The notes: generated from the letters alone by a model not told the origin. Counted from the stretch's first letter, positions 52,655 through 61,932 are shown. The stretch is 64,000 nucleotides of DNA from CBDDIP01 sp965229005 (GCA_965229005.1 CBDDIP010000002.1:2604001-2668000); one strand, 5' to 3'. Numbers and translations are program-made.

Positions 52655-53857
52655 ATGGCTGAGGACATCTGGATCCTGGGGATCGCGATGACGAAGTTCG
52701 GCAAGCACACCGACAAGGACATCGTCGACCTCGGCGCCGAGGCGGCAATGGCCGCGCTCGCCGATGGTGGCGTGTCGATCAAGGACATGGGCATCCTCGC
52801 GGCCGGCAACCTGATGGGTGGCGGCGGGTTCGGCCAGCAGCTGCAGAAGCAGATCGGCCAGACCGGCATCCCCGTCTACAACGTGTCGAACGCGTGCGCC
52901 ACCGGCGCCACCGCGCTGCGCACGGCGATCATGTCGGTGAAGTCCGGCGAGAGCGACTACGGCCTCGCCGTCGGGGTCGAGAAGCTGGCCGGCGCCGGAC
53001 TGCTGGGCGGCGGCGGCACGGCCAAGAGCGACGGCAAGGAGTGGAAGCCCAGCGGTCGCTTCGGCTCGGTGGCCAACACCGACGGCCGCATCGGCACCGC
53101 GACGATGCCCGGCGTGTTCGCCCAGGTCGGCATGGAGTACGCGCACAAGTACGAGGGCGTCGACTTCGAGCTGTTCGCCAAGATCAGCGAGAAGAACCAC
53201 GCCCACTCCACGCTGAACCCGCTGGCTGCGTATCAGAAGCGGTTCACGCTCGAGGAGATCATGGGCGACATGATGATCGCCTACCCGAACACTCGCCCGA
53301 TGTGCTCGGCCAACTGCGACGGCGCCGCTGCGGCCGTGGTGGTCAGCGATTCGAAGCTGAAGACGCTGTCACTGGAGCAGCGGCGCCGCGCCGTCAAGGT
53401 CTCCGCGTCGGTGCTCACCACCGACCCGTACGAGGAGGCCTGCCAGGTGCTCCCCGACGTCAACACGCTCACCCGCAACGCCGCCCGCATCGCGTACGAG
53501 CAGGCCGGCATCGGGCCGTCGGACCTCAACCTCGTCGAGCTGCACGACTGCTTCGCCACCGCCGAGCTGGTCCACTACGACAACCTGATGCTGTGCGAGG
53601 AGGGCGGCGCCGCCGACTTCTTCAACTCGGGCGCACCGTGGCGCGACGGCTCGACGCCGGTCAACGTCTCCGGTGGCCTGCAGAGCAAGGGACACCCGAT
53701 CTCGGCGACGGGCATCGCCAACATCTGGGAGGTCTGCCACCACCTGCGTGGTGAGGCCGGCCCGCGTCAGATCGAGGGCGCCAAGGTGGGCCTGGCCCAC
53801 GTCATCGGGCTCGGCTCCGCCTGCGGCGTCCACATCCTGGAGCGCTCCGCCGCCTGA
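52655..53857 (+). CDS. Thiolase-like protein (SCP-x / lipid-transfer type)
   Basis: A protein of 400 aa in the thiolase fold. The N-terminal IAMTKFGKH, the nucleophile Cys in NACATGATALRTA, ELHDCFATAELV and the C-terminal GGLQSKGHPISATG, HVIGLGSACGVHILE are family motifs. This class (non-specific lipid-transfer/SCP-x thiolase) degrades branched or steroid acyl chains with a DUF35 partner. It lies after the DUF35 gene in one likely operon. Confidence 0.88.
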   Translation: MAEDIWILGIAMTKFGKHTDKDIVDLGAEAAMAALADGGVSIKDMGILAAGNLMGGGGFGQQLQKQIGQTGIPVYNVSNACATGATALRTAIMSVKSGESDYGLAVGVEKLAGAGLLGGGGTAKSDGKEWKPSGRFGSVANTDGRIGTATMPGVFAQVGMEYAHKYEGVDFELFAKISEKNHAHSTLNPLAAYQKRFTLEEIMGDMMIAYPNTRPMCSANCDGAAAAVVVSDSKLKTLSLEQRRRAVKVSASVLTTDPYEEACQVLPDVNTLTRNAARIAYEQAGIGPSDLNLVELHDCFATAELVHYDNLMLCEEGGAADFFNSGAPWRDGSTPVNVSGGLQSKGHPISATGIANIWEVCHHLRGEAGPRQIEGAKVGLAHVIGLGSACGVHILERSAA

Positions 53858-53881
53858 GCAGCGGAGCACCGGACCTGCCGC

Positions 53882-54433
53882 TCAGGTCGTCTGGCAGTTG
53901 GAGTCGAAGTAGGCCTGCACGCGGTTCGACGCGGCCTGGATCTCCGGCGTCCCCATCTCCTGCAGCGCCTGCTGGGCCTCGGGATCGGTCATCGCCTTGT
54001 TGATGTCGCCGCCGTACTTGGCCAGGATCTCGCCGTAGGTCTTGTAGGCCCCGGCCAGGATCTCGCCGTCGGCCTTGAGCTCGTCGGGCAGGCCGGCCTG
54101 CATCGTGCTCAGCGCCTCGTCGAGGTCGACTTGCGACGCCGCGGGGTTCACCGCAGCCGACAGCATCTGACCGAGTGCCACCGCCGCCTGGGCACACTCG
54201 CCGGAGACGTTCGGCAACGTCACGCCCGGCGGCAAGGTGACACCGTCGGGGAGCGTGATCTCATCGGGGATGGTGATGTCGGCTGGGATGGTGATGCCAT
54301 CCGGCAGGGTGACCCCGCCGGGCAGCGTGTTGCTGCCGCCCTTGGAGGTGTTGTCGCTGCTGCACGCGGCGAACGCCAGGCTGCCGATGGCCACCGCAGC
54401 GAGCAGCGGAAGACGGGAGATGTGACGGATCAT
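53882..54433 (-). CDS. Lipoprotein with proline repeat linker
   Basis: A protein of 183 aa, unrecognised. A signal peptide (MIRHISRLPLLAAVAIG) ends in lipobox AFAAC. A 40-residue linker made of TLP-D-G-V/I-type hexapeptides (e.g. LPDGVTLPPGVT, TIPADITIPDEI) precedes a helical domain with Cys near its start and end (CAQAAVALGQML; DSNCQTT) that may form a disulfide. Leaderless start: TACGCT 6 nt upstream. Confidence 0.7.
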   Translation of the reverse strand: MIRHISRLPLLAAVAIGSLAFAACSSDNTSKGGSNTLPGGVTLPDGITIPADITIPDEITLPDGVTLPPGVTLPNVSGECAQAAVALGQMLSAAVNPAASQVDLDEALSTMQAGLPDELKADGEILAGAYKTYGEILAKYGGDINKAMTDPEAQQALQEMGTPEIQAASNRVQAYFDSNCQTT

Positions 54434-54439
54434 GGCCGG

Positions 54440-54445
54440 AGCGTA
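54440..54445 (-). promoter_or_regulatory. -10 box of a leaderless promoter (lipoprotein)
   Basis: TACGCT (minus strand) lies 6 nt before ATG 54433; no ribosome binding site. Confidence 0.45.
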
Positions 54446-54465
54446 CCGGGCCACCTCGACGTCAC

Positions 54466-56472
54466 TCAGGCAGGTGAACGAGTTGACAATTGTGTGAGCA
54501 ACTCTTGAACGTCGGCTGCGGGGAGCTGACACAGGTGGTCGTGGCAGACGTAGGCGAAGCCGTCGGCGCGTCCCTCCCACAGCGGCGACGCGCTGCGCTC
54601 GCCCCAGGCGATGACCGCGTTGGGCAACCAGGTCGAGCGGACGACGGCGAGGAGGTCCGGACGATCGCCGGTGATGACGATCTCGGTGCTGCCACGGCGA
54701 CGCATGTCCACCGCCGCCAGTGCGTGGGAGAAGCCGCCGGGCGCGTTGTTGAGCACGCGGGCGAGCAGCATCAGGATCCGGTCGGCGTGCTGCTGGTAGC
54801 GGCCCTCGCCCGTCACCGCGGCGAGCCGCAGCAGGGCGATCGCCGCGTGCGAGTTGGCCGACGGCGTGGCGTTGTCCATCAGGTCCTTCTGACGGACGAT
54901 CAGCGCCTCGGCGTCGTCGGCCGTGGTGAACAGCCCGCCGCGATCGACGTCCCAGAAGTGGTCGAGCATCGTGTCGGCCGTGGTCATCGCCGCCTCGGTC
55001 CAGCGTGCCTGGCCGGTGAGCTCGCCGAGGCGGGTGAACGCGTCGACGAGCGCGGCGTGGTCGGCGGCGAGCGCGGCATGTCGTGCGGGTGGGTTGCCGT
55101 CGGCCTGCCACGAGCGGAACCAGCGACCGTTCGCGCCGCGCAGCTCGCGCAGCAGGAACTCGCCGTTGGCGATGGCCGCGTCGGTCCAGTCGTCGCGACC
55201 GAACGCGGCCGCAGCTTCGCAGATCGCCGAGAGCATCAGTCCGTTCCACTCGGTGAGCACCTTGTCGTCGAGCCCCGGCCGTGGCCGCGACTCGCGGTGC
55301 TCGAACAGGCGGGCGCGGGCGGCCTCGACCTCCGGCGGGCGGGCGAGTTGGCCGCGGTGGTGCAGCCGTGAGGGGATCCACCGCGGCTCGTGGCCGGGCT
55401 CGGTGAAGTTGGCCGACCCGTCGAGCTCGTACCACTCGAGGGCCACATCGGCGTCGCCGCCGAGCACGGCGCGGACCTCGTCGGGCGTCCAGGTGGTGAA
55501 CAGGCCCTCGTGACCGTGGCCGTCGGGGCCCGGCGCATCGGCGTCCTCGGCGGAGAAGAAGCCACCGGACGGGTGGCGAAGGTCGCGCAGCACGTACTCG
55601 ATGGTCTCCTCGACGACCTGCCGCCAGCGCGGCACCTCCAGCTGCAGCGCGGCGTGCGTGTAGACCGTGGTCAGCAGCGCCTGGTCGTAGAGCATCTTCT
55701 CGAAGTGCGGCACCAACCACTGCGCGTCGACCGAGTAGCGGGCGAAGCCACCGCCGAGGTGGTCGTACATGCCGCCGCTGGCCATCGCGTCGAGTGACGT
55801 GGTGACGATCGCCGTGGCGTCGTCGCTCGGTTGCTGGGCGAGGGCGCGCAGGACGAGGTCGATGTTGAAGGTGCCGGGGAACTTCGGGGCACCGCCGAAG
55901 CCGCCCCACTCGGCATCGAACGACTGGGCGAGGTGGGTGAGGCCGTGGTTCAGGTGATCGAGCCCGGGTAGGCCGTCGCCCGGCTGGATCGCCGCGGTGC
56001 GGGCCAACGACTGGGTGAGCGCGTCGATGTTCTGCTGCACGTCGGCCGGTCGGTTCCGCCACACGTCGTCGATGGCCGCCATCAGCTGCATGAACTGCGG
56101 CTTGGGGAAGTAGGTGCCGCCGTAGAACGGCTTGCCGTCGGGTGTCATGAACACGGTCATCGGCCAGCCGCCGCGGCCGGTCATCGCCTGCACCGCGTCC
56201 ATGTAGATCGAGTCGACGTCGGGGCGCTCTTCACGGTCGACCTTGACGTTGACGAACAGGCGGTTCATCGTCTCCGCGACCTCGACATCCTCGAAGCACT
56301 CGTGGGCCATCACGTGGCACCAGTGGCAGGCGCTGTAGCCGACGCTCAGCAGGATGGGGACGTTGCGCTCGGCCGCTTCGGCGAACGCGTCGGTTCCCCA
56401 GGGTTGCCAGTCCACCGGGTTGTCGCGGTGTTGACGAAGATAGGGCGAGGTCTCGCCGGCCAGCCGGTTCAC
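54466..56472 (-). CDS. DUF255 thioredoxin-domain protein (YyaL/SSP411-like)
   Basis: A protein of 668 aa. The N-terminal DUF255 domain has SPYLRQHRDNPVDW, a thioredoxin-like SVGYSACHWCHVMAHE (CxxC) and KVDREERPDVD. The rest is an (alpha/alpha)6 barrel-like region. The family is widespread and its function is unproved; cellobiose-epimerase-like and redox roles have been suggested. It has no signal peptide. Confidence 0.88.
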   Translation of the reverse strand: MNRLAGETSPYLRQHRDNPVDWQPWGTDAFAEAAERNVPILLSVGYSACHWCHVMAHECFEDVEVAETMNRLFVNVKVDREERPDVDSIYMDAVQAMTGRGGWPMTVFMTPDGKPFYGGTYFPKPQFMQLMAAIDDVWRNRPADVQQNIDALTQSLARTAAIQPGDGLPGLDHLNHGLTHLAQSFDAEWGGFGGAPKFPGTFNIDLVLRALAQQPSDDATAIVTTSLDAMASGGMYDHLGGGFARYSVDAQWLVPHFEKMLYDQALLTTVYTHAALQLEVPRWRQVVEETIEYVLRDLRHPSGGFFSAEDADAPGPDGHGHEGLFTTWTPDEVRAVLGGDADVALEWYELDGSANFTEPGHEPRWIPSRLHHRGQLARPPEVEAARARLFEHRESRPRPGLDDKVLTEWNGLMLSAICEAAAAFGRDDWTDAAIANGEFLLRELRGANGRWFRSWQADGNPPARHAALAADHAALVDAFTRLGELTGQARWTEAAMTTADTMLDHFWDVDRGGLFTTADDAEALIVRQKDLMDNATPSANSHAAIALLRLAAVTGEGRYQQHADRILMLLARVLNNAPGGFSHALAAVDMRRRGSTEIVITGDRPDLLAVVRSTWLPNAVIAWGERSASPLWEGRADGFAYVCHDHLCQLPAADVQELLTQLSTRSPA

Positions 56473-56493
56473 GGGGCCGACGCTATCGACGGG

Positions 56494-57120
56494 TCAGCTC
56501 AGCCCGCCTGCGGCGAGGATCACAAGAGCGACGAGCACGACGGGCACGGCCGTGAGCGCGACCCGAACGCGCGGCGACATGCGCCAGCCGTCGGCCTGGG
56601 CGACCATCGTCGCTCGCATCGCCCACACGATCACCGCGTAGATCGGCGCCAACGCGATCACCCGGATCAGCCCGCCAGACGCGCCGAAGTCACCGATCAG
56701 CTGCCCGCCGACCATGGCGAACGGCGCCAACGCGATGAGGGTGACGAGCACTCGAACGGGGCGCGGCCACTCGGTGCGGCTGACCGCAAGCCCGCCGAAG
56801 ACGACGGTCGGCATCATGATCCCGCCGGCGGCCATGAACAGCGGCAGGGTGACGATGCCGGCGACGGCGCGCGCCACGGTTCGTGCAGGTCGTCGCCAGC
56901 CGGCATGGCGCGCCGCGGCGGCCAGTCCCTGACCGGTGCCGAAGACGGTGAAGCCGCCGATGATGAACAGCGTCCCGCTCCAGCTGAACTCGGGATCGGT
57001 CGACACCCAGCGCATCCACAGTCGAGCCACCGTCCCCCACACCGCTCCGCCGATCAAGCCGAGCGGTGGAAGCGCCCAAGCCGGTACTCGTCGTTGGTCC
57101 ATGCCCCGACAGACGGCCAT
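56494..57120 (-). CDS. Multi-pass membrane protein
   Basis: A protein of ~208 aa with about six hydrophobic helices (first WALPPLGLIGGAVWG, then IIGGFTVFGTG, TLPLFMAAGGIM, RVLVTLIALAPFAM, RVIALAPIYAVIV, TAVPVVLVALVILAA). No family recognised. ATG 57120 or, six residues on, ATG 57102 may be the start. Between the DUF255 and sigma-factor genes, same strand. Confidence 0.6.
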   Translation of the reverse strand: MAVCRGMDQRRVPAWALPPLGLIGGAVWGTVARLWMRWVSTDPEFSWSGTLFIIGGFTVFGTGQGLAAAARHAGWRRPARTVARAVAGIVTLPLFMAAGGIMMPTVVFGGLAVSRTEWPRPVRVLVTLIALAPFAMVGGQLIGDFGASGGLIRVIALAPIYAVIVWAMRATMVAQADGWRMSPRVRVALTAVPVVLVALVILAAGGLS

Positions 57121-57156
57121 GGCTGGCGGCAGGGCGACAGCGCATCGCGATTTCGT

Positions 57157-57858
57157 TCAGGGTTGCGGGGTGTCCGGGGCGGGGTCGATGCGCAGGATCC
57201 AGGTGCCCTGGCCGAGCGGGGGGAGCGCACCGTTTGATGAGGGTGCCGGCGGTTCGGTCGGTCCGTCGAGGCGCTTGTTCAGCGAGAGCAGGCGACCGAT
57301 CACCGGCAGGGCGACGACGTTGAGCGCGTGGAGCACGCCCATGATCAGCAGGATCCCGCCGACCCGGGCCACCTCGTGCTTGAGCTGCTCGCCGGGGGAG
57401 TCGGGCCAGTGCTCGGAGGCCACGAACGTCACCGTGAAGAGGATGAACGCGGTGAAGATCAAGTAGTAGGCGACGTCGGTCAGCACGAGGTAGCTCTTGC
57501 CGGTGCGCGGGTTGGCGCGGAACACGTCGGCCGCGTACGCGCGCCCGAAGCGCTTGATGAACGGACCGAGCCCGACGGCGATGCCGACCAGCACGAGGTT
57601 CGTGATCAGTTCGATGATCCACCAGTCCATGTGCATCCCTTTCGAATCGGAGGAGAGCGAGAGCAGCAGTGCCAGTGCCGCGAGCGCGGCGACGATTCCG
57701 GTGAGCACCAGCGCGACTCGCCATCGCCAACGACGGCGGGCGCGGGCCTCGGCGATCGACAGGTTGACGCGAGCGAAGAGGTCGTCGCTCGGCGAGACCG
57801 TGCGGCGAGCGTCGGCGAACGCATCGCGGAGCGCTCGCTCGACCGCGGTGGTGCTCAC
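57157..57858 (-). CDS. Membrane protein co-encoded with ECF sigma factor (possible anti-sigma)
   Basis: A protein of 233 aa. A ~45-residue polar N terminus (VSTTAVERALRDAFADARR) leads to a helix near 50-70, then three more helices and a Pro-rich C-terminal tail. The GTG start overlaps the sigma-factor stop by 4 nt, so the two are translationally coupled. A partner of that shape is a candidate anti-sigma factor, though I see no zinc or ASD motif. Confidence 0.65.
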   Translation of the reverse strand: MSTTAVERALRDAFADARRTVSPSDDLFARVNLSIAEARARRRWRWRVALVLTGIVAALAALALLLSLSSDSKGMHMDWWIIELITNLVLVGIAVGLGPFIKRFGRAYAADVFRANPRTGKSYLVLTDVAYYLIFTAFILFTVTFVASEHWPDSPGEQLKHEVARVGGILLIMGVLHALNVVALPVIGRLLSLNKRLDGPTEPPAPSSNGALPPLGQGTWILRIDPAPDTPQP

Positions 57859-58430
57859 GTCGCGTCCAGCTTCTGCTCGAGCCTGGCGAGGCCGCGCTGG
57901 AGGTGCGTCTTCACCGAGTTGGCCGACACGCCGAGCGTGGTCGCGATGGCCTCGATGCCGAGCTCGTCGAAGTAGCGCAGGGTGATGCAGTCGCGTTGTC
58001 GCGCCGGCAGATCGGCCACGGCGCGCAGCACCGCGGCGTGCTGCTCGCCGGAGACCAACGGGTCGGCGAGCGCGTCGGCCGCGTGCGCGTCGGCGTGCAG
58101 CTCGCTCGTCGAGTGGTGGCGCAGCGACACGAGACCGCGACGGTTGTGGTCGCGGGCGAGGTTGAGCACGATCGAGCGCAGGTACGCGGGTGCCGCGTCG
58201 TCGCTGCGGATCCGCGACGCAGCGCGAGCGAGCCGGAGGAAGGCCTCCTGGACGATGTCCTCCGCCGCGTTGCGATCGTCGACGAAGAGCCGGGCGAGCC
58301 GCACCAACGACGCTCCCTCGGCGCGGTACAAGCGGGTGACGAGCGCCTCGGCGTCGAGCGTGATCGTCTCCCCGGATGCGCGCGCCGACGCGACGGTCGA
58401 CTGCAGCGCGAGCAGACCGCACGCGATCAC
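57855..58430 (-). CDS. ECF-family RNA polymerase sigma factor
   Basis: A protein of 191 aa. Region 2 (LVRLARLFVDDRNAAEDIVQEAFLRL, with the conserved DIVQEAF) and region 4 (LPARQRDCITLRYFDELGIEAIATTLGVSANSVKTHLQRGLARL) are clear. The ECF group cannot be named. The start is GTG 58430; the first ~30 residues are poorly conserved, so a start further in is possible. Paired with the membrane protein downstream. Confidence 0.88.
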   Translation of the reverse strand: MIACGLLALQSTVASARASGETITLDAEALVTRLYRAEGASLVRLARLFVDDRNAAEDIVQEAFLRLARAASRIRSDDAAPAYLRSIVLNLARDHNRRGLVSLRHHSTSELHADAHAADALADPLVSGEQHAAVLRAVADLPARQRDCITLRYFDELGIEAIATTLGVSANSVKTHLQRGLARLEQKLDAT

Positions 58431-58485
58431 AGGATCCAGGCTCTCACGTCCGGACAGACGAACGAACCGGCCTCCTGGGTGACAG

Positions 58486-59256
58486 CTACACGGCGACGGC
58501 GTGGAAGCCGCCGTCGACGTGGACGACTTCGCCGGTGGTGGCCGGGAACCAGTCGCTCAGCAACGCCACGCACGCCTTGGCGACAGCCGAGGAGTCGGTG
58601 ACGTCCCAACCGAGCGGGGCGCGGTCGTCCCACACGTCTTCGAACTTCTTGAAGCCGGGGATGCTCTTGGCCGCCATCGTCTTGATCGGCCCGGCGGCGA
58701 CGAGGTTGCTGCGGATGCCCTGCGACCCGAGCTCCTTGGCCAGGTAGCGGCTGACGCTCTGCAGTGCAGCCTTGGCCACGCCCATCCAGTTGTAGGCCGG
58801 CCAGGCCTGGATGCTGTTGTCGAAGTCGAGTCCGACGAACGAACCGCCGTTGGTCATCAACGGAGCGAAGGCGTCGGCCAAGGCCTTGTAGGAGTACGTG
58901 CTGATGTTCATCGCCACCGACACGTCGGCCCACGTGGCGGCCATGAAGTCGTCGCCGAGGCAGGCCTCCGGGGCGAAGCCGATGGCGTGCAGGACACCGT
59001 CGACGCGTCCCCACTTCTCCGCCAGCGCATCGTGCACCGAGGTCAGGTGCTCGGGCACGGTGACGTCCAGCTCGAACACGTCGACCGGGGTGTCGAGCTT
59101 GCGCGCCGTGCGCTGCGTCAGGCTCAGCGCCCGGCCCGCGCCGGTGAGCACGATCTCAGCGCCTTCGGCCTGGGCGAGCCGGGCCACGCCGTAGGCCAGC
59201 GAGGCGTCGGTGAGGACGCCGGTGATCACGATGTGCTTGCCGTCGAGGAGCCCCAT
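58486..59256 (-). CDS. fabI: Enoyl-[ACP] reductase (NADH), FabI
   Basis: Last step of the fatty-acid elongation cycle; 256 aa, an SDR fold. The cofactor-binding segment GLLDGKHIVITGVLTDASLAYG, with the unusual long spacing of FabI, is followed by YNWMGVAKAAL (Tyr-x6-Lys catalytic pair) and SNLVAAGPIKTMAAKSI. The ATG has a TAGTGT box 7 nt upstream. Corresponds to mycobacterial InhA in role. Confidence 0.9.
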   Translation of the reverse strand: MGLLDGKHIVITGVLTDASLAYGVARLAQAEGAEIVLTGAGRALSLTQRTARKLDTPVDVFELDVTVPEHLTSVHDALAEKWGRVDGVLHAIGFAPEACLGDDFMAATWADVSVAMNISTYSYKALADAFAPLMTNGGSFVGLDFDNSIQAWPAYNWMGVAKAALQSVSRYLAKELGSQGIRSNLVAAGPIKTMAAKSIPGFKKFEDVWDDRAPLGWDVTDSSAVAKACVALLSDWFPATTGEVVHVDGGFHAVAV

Positions 59257-59263
59257 GCCGGCG

Positions 59264-59269
59264 ACACTA
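59264..59269 (-). promoter_or_regulatory. -10 box of a leaderless promoter (fabI)
   Basis: TAGTGT (minus strand) lies 7 nt before ATG 59256; no ribosome binding site. Confidence 0.45.
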
Positions 59270-59331
59270 GTCAGGAGGTTGCCGCCGACCTGGTTGGCTG
59301 GTCGCCGGGGCTGTTGTGCAAGGCTGCCGCA

Positions 59332-60009
59332 ATGCGAATCGGCATCCTGGGTGGCACCGGTCCGGCGGGAAGCGCGCTCGGCGCGCGTCTTGCCTCGATC
59401 GGATATGGCGTGGTCATCGGCTCGCGCTCGAAGTATCGGGCCATGGAAGCCCGCGACAGCCTGGTCGCCAGCTCGCCGGAGCTGGCACCGCTGCTCGAGT
59501 ACGGCGACAACGCGATGGCCAGTGCGTGCGACGTGGTGGTGATCGCCACTCCCTGGGACTCGGCGGCGACGACGGCGCAGGAGAACGAACAGCTGCTGCG
59601 CGGCAAGGTGGTCATCAGCATGGCCAACGCGCTCGTGCGCGTCGGCCACGAGTTCCAGCCGTTGGTCCCGCCGCGCGGCAGCGTGGCCGCCCACGTGCAG
59701 GCCGCCGTGCCCGGCTGTCGCGTCGTGGCGGCGTTCCACCACCTGCCGGCCAAGGAGCTCGGTCACCTCGGCCAGCCGATCGACAGCGACGTCCTGATCT
59801 GCGGTGACGACCCTGCAGCGGTGCGCACCGTCAGCGAGATCGTCTCCAACATCCCCGGCTGCCGCCCGCTCGACGCGGGCGAGCTGTCCAACGCGACGGC
59901 CATCGAGGCGTTCACCGCCGTGCTGCTGCAGCTGAACGTGCGCTACAAGACCCGCGTCGCTCCGAAGCTGACGGGAATCAAACGCGACCCGCGAGAGGTT
60001 GCGGGCTGA
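59332..60009 (+). CDS. F420-dependent NADP reductase-like protein
   Basis: A protein of 225 aa. MRIGILGGTGPAGSALGARLAS and IGSRSKYRA are the NADP-binding N terminus characteristic of F420:NADP oxidoreductases. The middle has VVVIATPWDSA and SMANAL; the C terminus is helical (NATAIEAFTAVLLQLN). Coenzyme F420 use fits an actinobacterium, but binding to F420 itself is not proved by motif. mshC follows by 2 nt. Confidence 0.82.
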   Translation: MRIGILGGTGPAGSALGARLASIGYGVVIGSRSKYRAMEARDSLVASSPELAPLLEYGDNAMASACDVVVIATPWDSAATTAQENEQLLRGKVVISMANALVRVGHEFQPLVPPRGSVAAHVQAAVPGCRVVAAFHHLPAKELGHLGQPIDSDVLICGDDPAAVRTVSEIVSNIPGCRPLDAGELSNATAIEAFTAVLLQLNVRYKTRVAPKLTGIKRDPREVAG

Positions 60010-60011
60010 CG

Positions 60012-61124
60012 ATGCGTCTCTACGACACGGCCCGCCAGGCTGTCGTGCCGTTCGAGCCGGGGGAGCACGTACTCATGTACACGTGCGGCATCACGCCGTA
60101 CGACGCCACCCATCTCGGGCACGCGGCCACCTTCATCGCCTACGACGTCCTGCAGCGACGGCTGATCGACCTCGGTCATCGCGTCACGTGCGTGCGCAAC
60201 GTCACCGACGTCGACGACCCGTTGTTCGCCAAGGCGCGCCAGCTCGGCGTGCACTACCTCGACCTGGCCGCTGGCGAGGAGGCCCGGTTCAACCGCGACA
60301 TGGAGGCGCTGAACGCGCTGCCGGTGGCCAGCAGCCCGCGTGCGTCGTCGGCCATCCCCGACATCCGCGGCTTCATCGGCATGGTGCTCGATCGCGGCTT
60401 CGCTTACGAGTCCGGCGGCAGCGTCTACTTCGACGTGGCCAAGTTCCCGTCGTTCGGGTCGCTCAGCCACTACTCCGAAGCGGAGATGCTGGACTACGCG
60501 CGCCAGCGCGGCGGCCACGTCGACGACCCCAACAAGCGCCACCCACTGGACTTCGTGCTGTGGCACCCGTCGGCCAGCGACGAGCCGGCATGGGACACGA
60601 TGTGGGGGCCGGGCCGGCCCGGTTGGCACATCGAGTGCAGCGCGCTGGCCCTGCGCGAGCTGGGCACCACCATCGACCTCCACGGCGGCGGCACCGATCT
60701 GATCTTCCCGCACCACGAGTGCGAACGCGCCCAGAGCGAGGCCGCCACCGGCGAGCCGTTCGTCAAGCACTGGATGCACGTCGCGATGGTGTGGAAGGAC
60801 GGCAGCAAGATGTCGAAGAGCCTCGGCAACCTGGTGTTCGTCGACAAGCTGCGCACCGAGTGGGACCCGCGGGCCATCCGCATCGGGATCATCGAGCACC
60901 ACTACCGCACCGAGTGGTCGTGGGACGAGGAGCTGATGCCGAGGGCGACCGGTCGCCTCGAGGCGTGGACGCGCGCCGGCGACGGTTCGGCCGCGCTCGA
61001 CGACGTGCGCGCCGCGCTCGACGAGGATCTCGACACCCCGGGCGCCCTGGCGCTGATCGACGCCGCCGCAGCCGCCGGCCACGGTGTCGGTGACGCCGCC
61101 GCCCTCCTGGGCGTCGATCTCTGA
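60012..61124 (+). CDS. mshC: Mycothiol cysteine ligase MshC
   Basis: Ligates cysteine to GlcN-inositol in mycothiol synthesis; 370 aa (mycobacterial MshC ~410). A CysRS-like fold: YTCGITPYDATHLGHAA (HIGH variant with zinc Cys), WHIECSALAL, IFPHHECERAQSE and KDGSKMSKSLGNLV. The final LLGVDL equals the MshC C terminus. No anticodon-binding domain remains, unlike true CysS. It lacks the ~20-residue N-terminal extension. Confidence 0.9.
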   Translation: MRLYDTARQAVVPFEPGEHVLMYTCGITPYDATHLGHAATFIAYDVLQRRLIDLGHRVTCVRNVTDVDDPLFAKARQLGVHYLDLAAGEEARFNRDMEALNALPVASSPRASSAIPDIRGFIGMVLDRGFAYESGGSVYFDVAKFPSFGSLSHYSEAEMLDYARQRGGHVDDPNKRHPLDFVLWHPSASDEPAWDTMWGPGRPGWHIECSALALRELGTTIDLHGGGTDLIFPHHECERAQSEAATGEPFVKHWMHVAMVWKDGSKMSKSLGNLVFVDKLRTEWDPRAIRIGIIEHHYRTEWSWDEELMPRATGRLEAWTRAGDGSAALDDVRAALDEDLDTPGALALIDAAAAAGHGVGDAAALLGVDL

Positions 61125-61157
61125 GCCTCCGCGCACGACCGCGGTCAGTGGCGGGCG

Positions 61158-61163
61158 TAGTGT
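61158..61163 (+). promoter_or_regulatory. -10 box of a leaderless promoter (plsC)
   Basis: TAGTGT lies 7 nt before ATG 61171; no ribosome binding site. Confidence 0.45.
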
Positions 61164-61170
61164 GCGCGAC

Positions 61171-61932
61171 ATGAACGCTCAGGGGGCTGGGAAGTTGCAG
61201 ACGCGGTTCCGTCGCGTCGCCCGCCCGGTGTCGACCAAGCTCTGGACCTTCCACCTCGAAGGCTTCGAGCGACTGCCGGCAAGCGGCCCGGCGATCCTCG
61301 CCCCGAACCACGTCAGCTTCCTCGACAGCGCGTTCTTGATGCTCCACGTGCCGCGCAACATCAGCTACGTGGGCAAGGCCGAGTACATGGACTCGTGGAA
61401 GACGAAGTTCATCTTCCCTGCGCTCGGCATGATCCCCATCGACCGCGCCGGCGGCGACAAGAGCCAGGCCGCGCTCGACACGGCCGAAGGGGTGCTGCGC
61501 CGCGGTGAGCTGTTCGGCATCTTTCCGGAGGGCACCCGCAGCCGTGACGGCATCTTGCACAAGGGCCGCACCGGTGCGGCCCGCCTGGCGCTGAAGGTCG
61601 GGTGCCCGATCTTCCCCGTCGGCGTGCTCGGCACCCGCGAGATCCAGCCGCCCGACGCCAAGCTGCCGAAGATCCGCCGCGACTGCACGATCAAGATCGG
61701 GCGGCCGATCAACGTCGAGCGCTACCGCAACCGGGCCGACGACCACCTCGTGCTGCGCCAGATCACCGACGAGCTGATGTTCGAGATCCGTGAGCTCACC
61801 GGGCAGGAGTACCGCAACACGTACGCCGGCAAGACCGCTGACAGCGAACCGACCAAGGTCGCCAAGGTCGGCGTCATCGGCCACGAGAGCACGAGCGACG
61901 ACTCGCGACTGGCAGCCGTCGCCGGCGAATAG
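61171..61932 (+). CDS. plsC: 1-acylglycerol-3-phosphate acyltransferase (PlsC family)
   Basis: A protein of 253 aa. The catalytic NHVSFLD (NHx4D), substrate block FPEGTRSRDG and the GVLGTREI segment are those of lysophosphatidic-acid acyltransferases. No clear membrane anchor is present. It follows mshC by 46 nt and likely has its own promoter. Could act on phosphatidate or another acyl acceptor. Confidence 0.86.
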   Translation: MNAQGAGKLQTRFRRVARPVSTKLWTFHLEGFERLPASGPAILAPNHVSFLDSAFLMLHVPRNISYVGKAEYMDSWKTKFIFPALGMIPIDRAGGDKSQAALDTAEGVLRRGELFGIFPEGTRSRDGILHKGRTGAARLALKVGCPIFPVGVLGTREIQPPDAKLPKIRRDCTIKIGRPINVERYRNRADDHLVLRQITDELMFEIRELTGQEYRNTYAGKTADSEPTKVAKVGVIGHESTSDDSRLAAVAGE

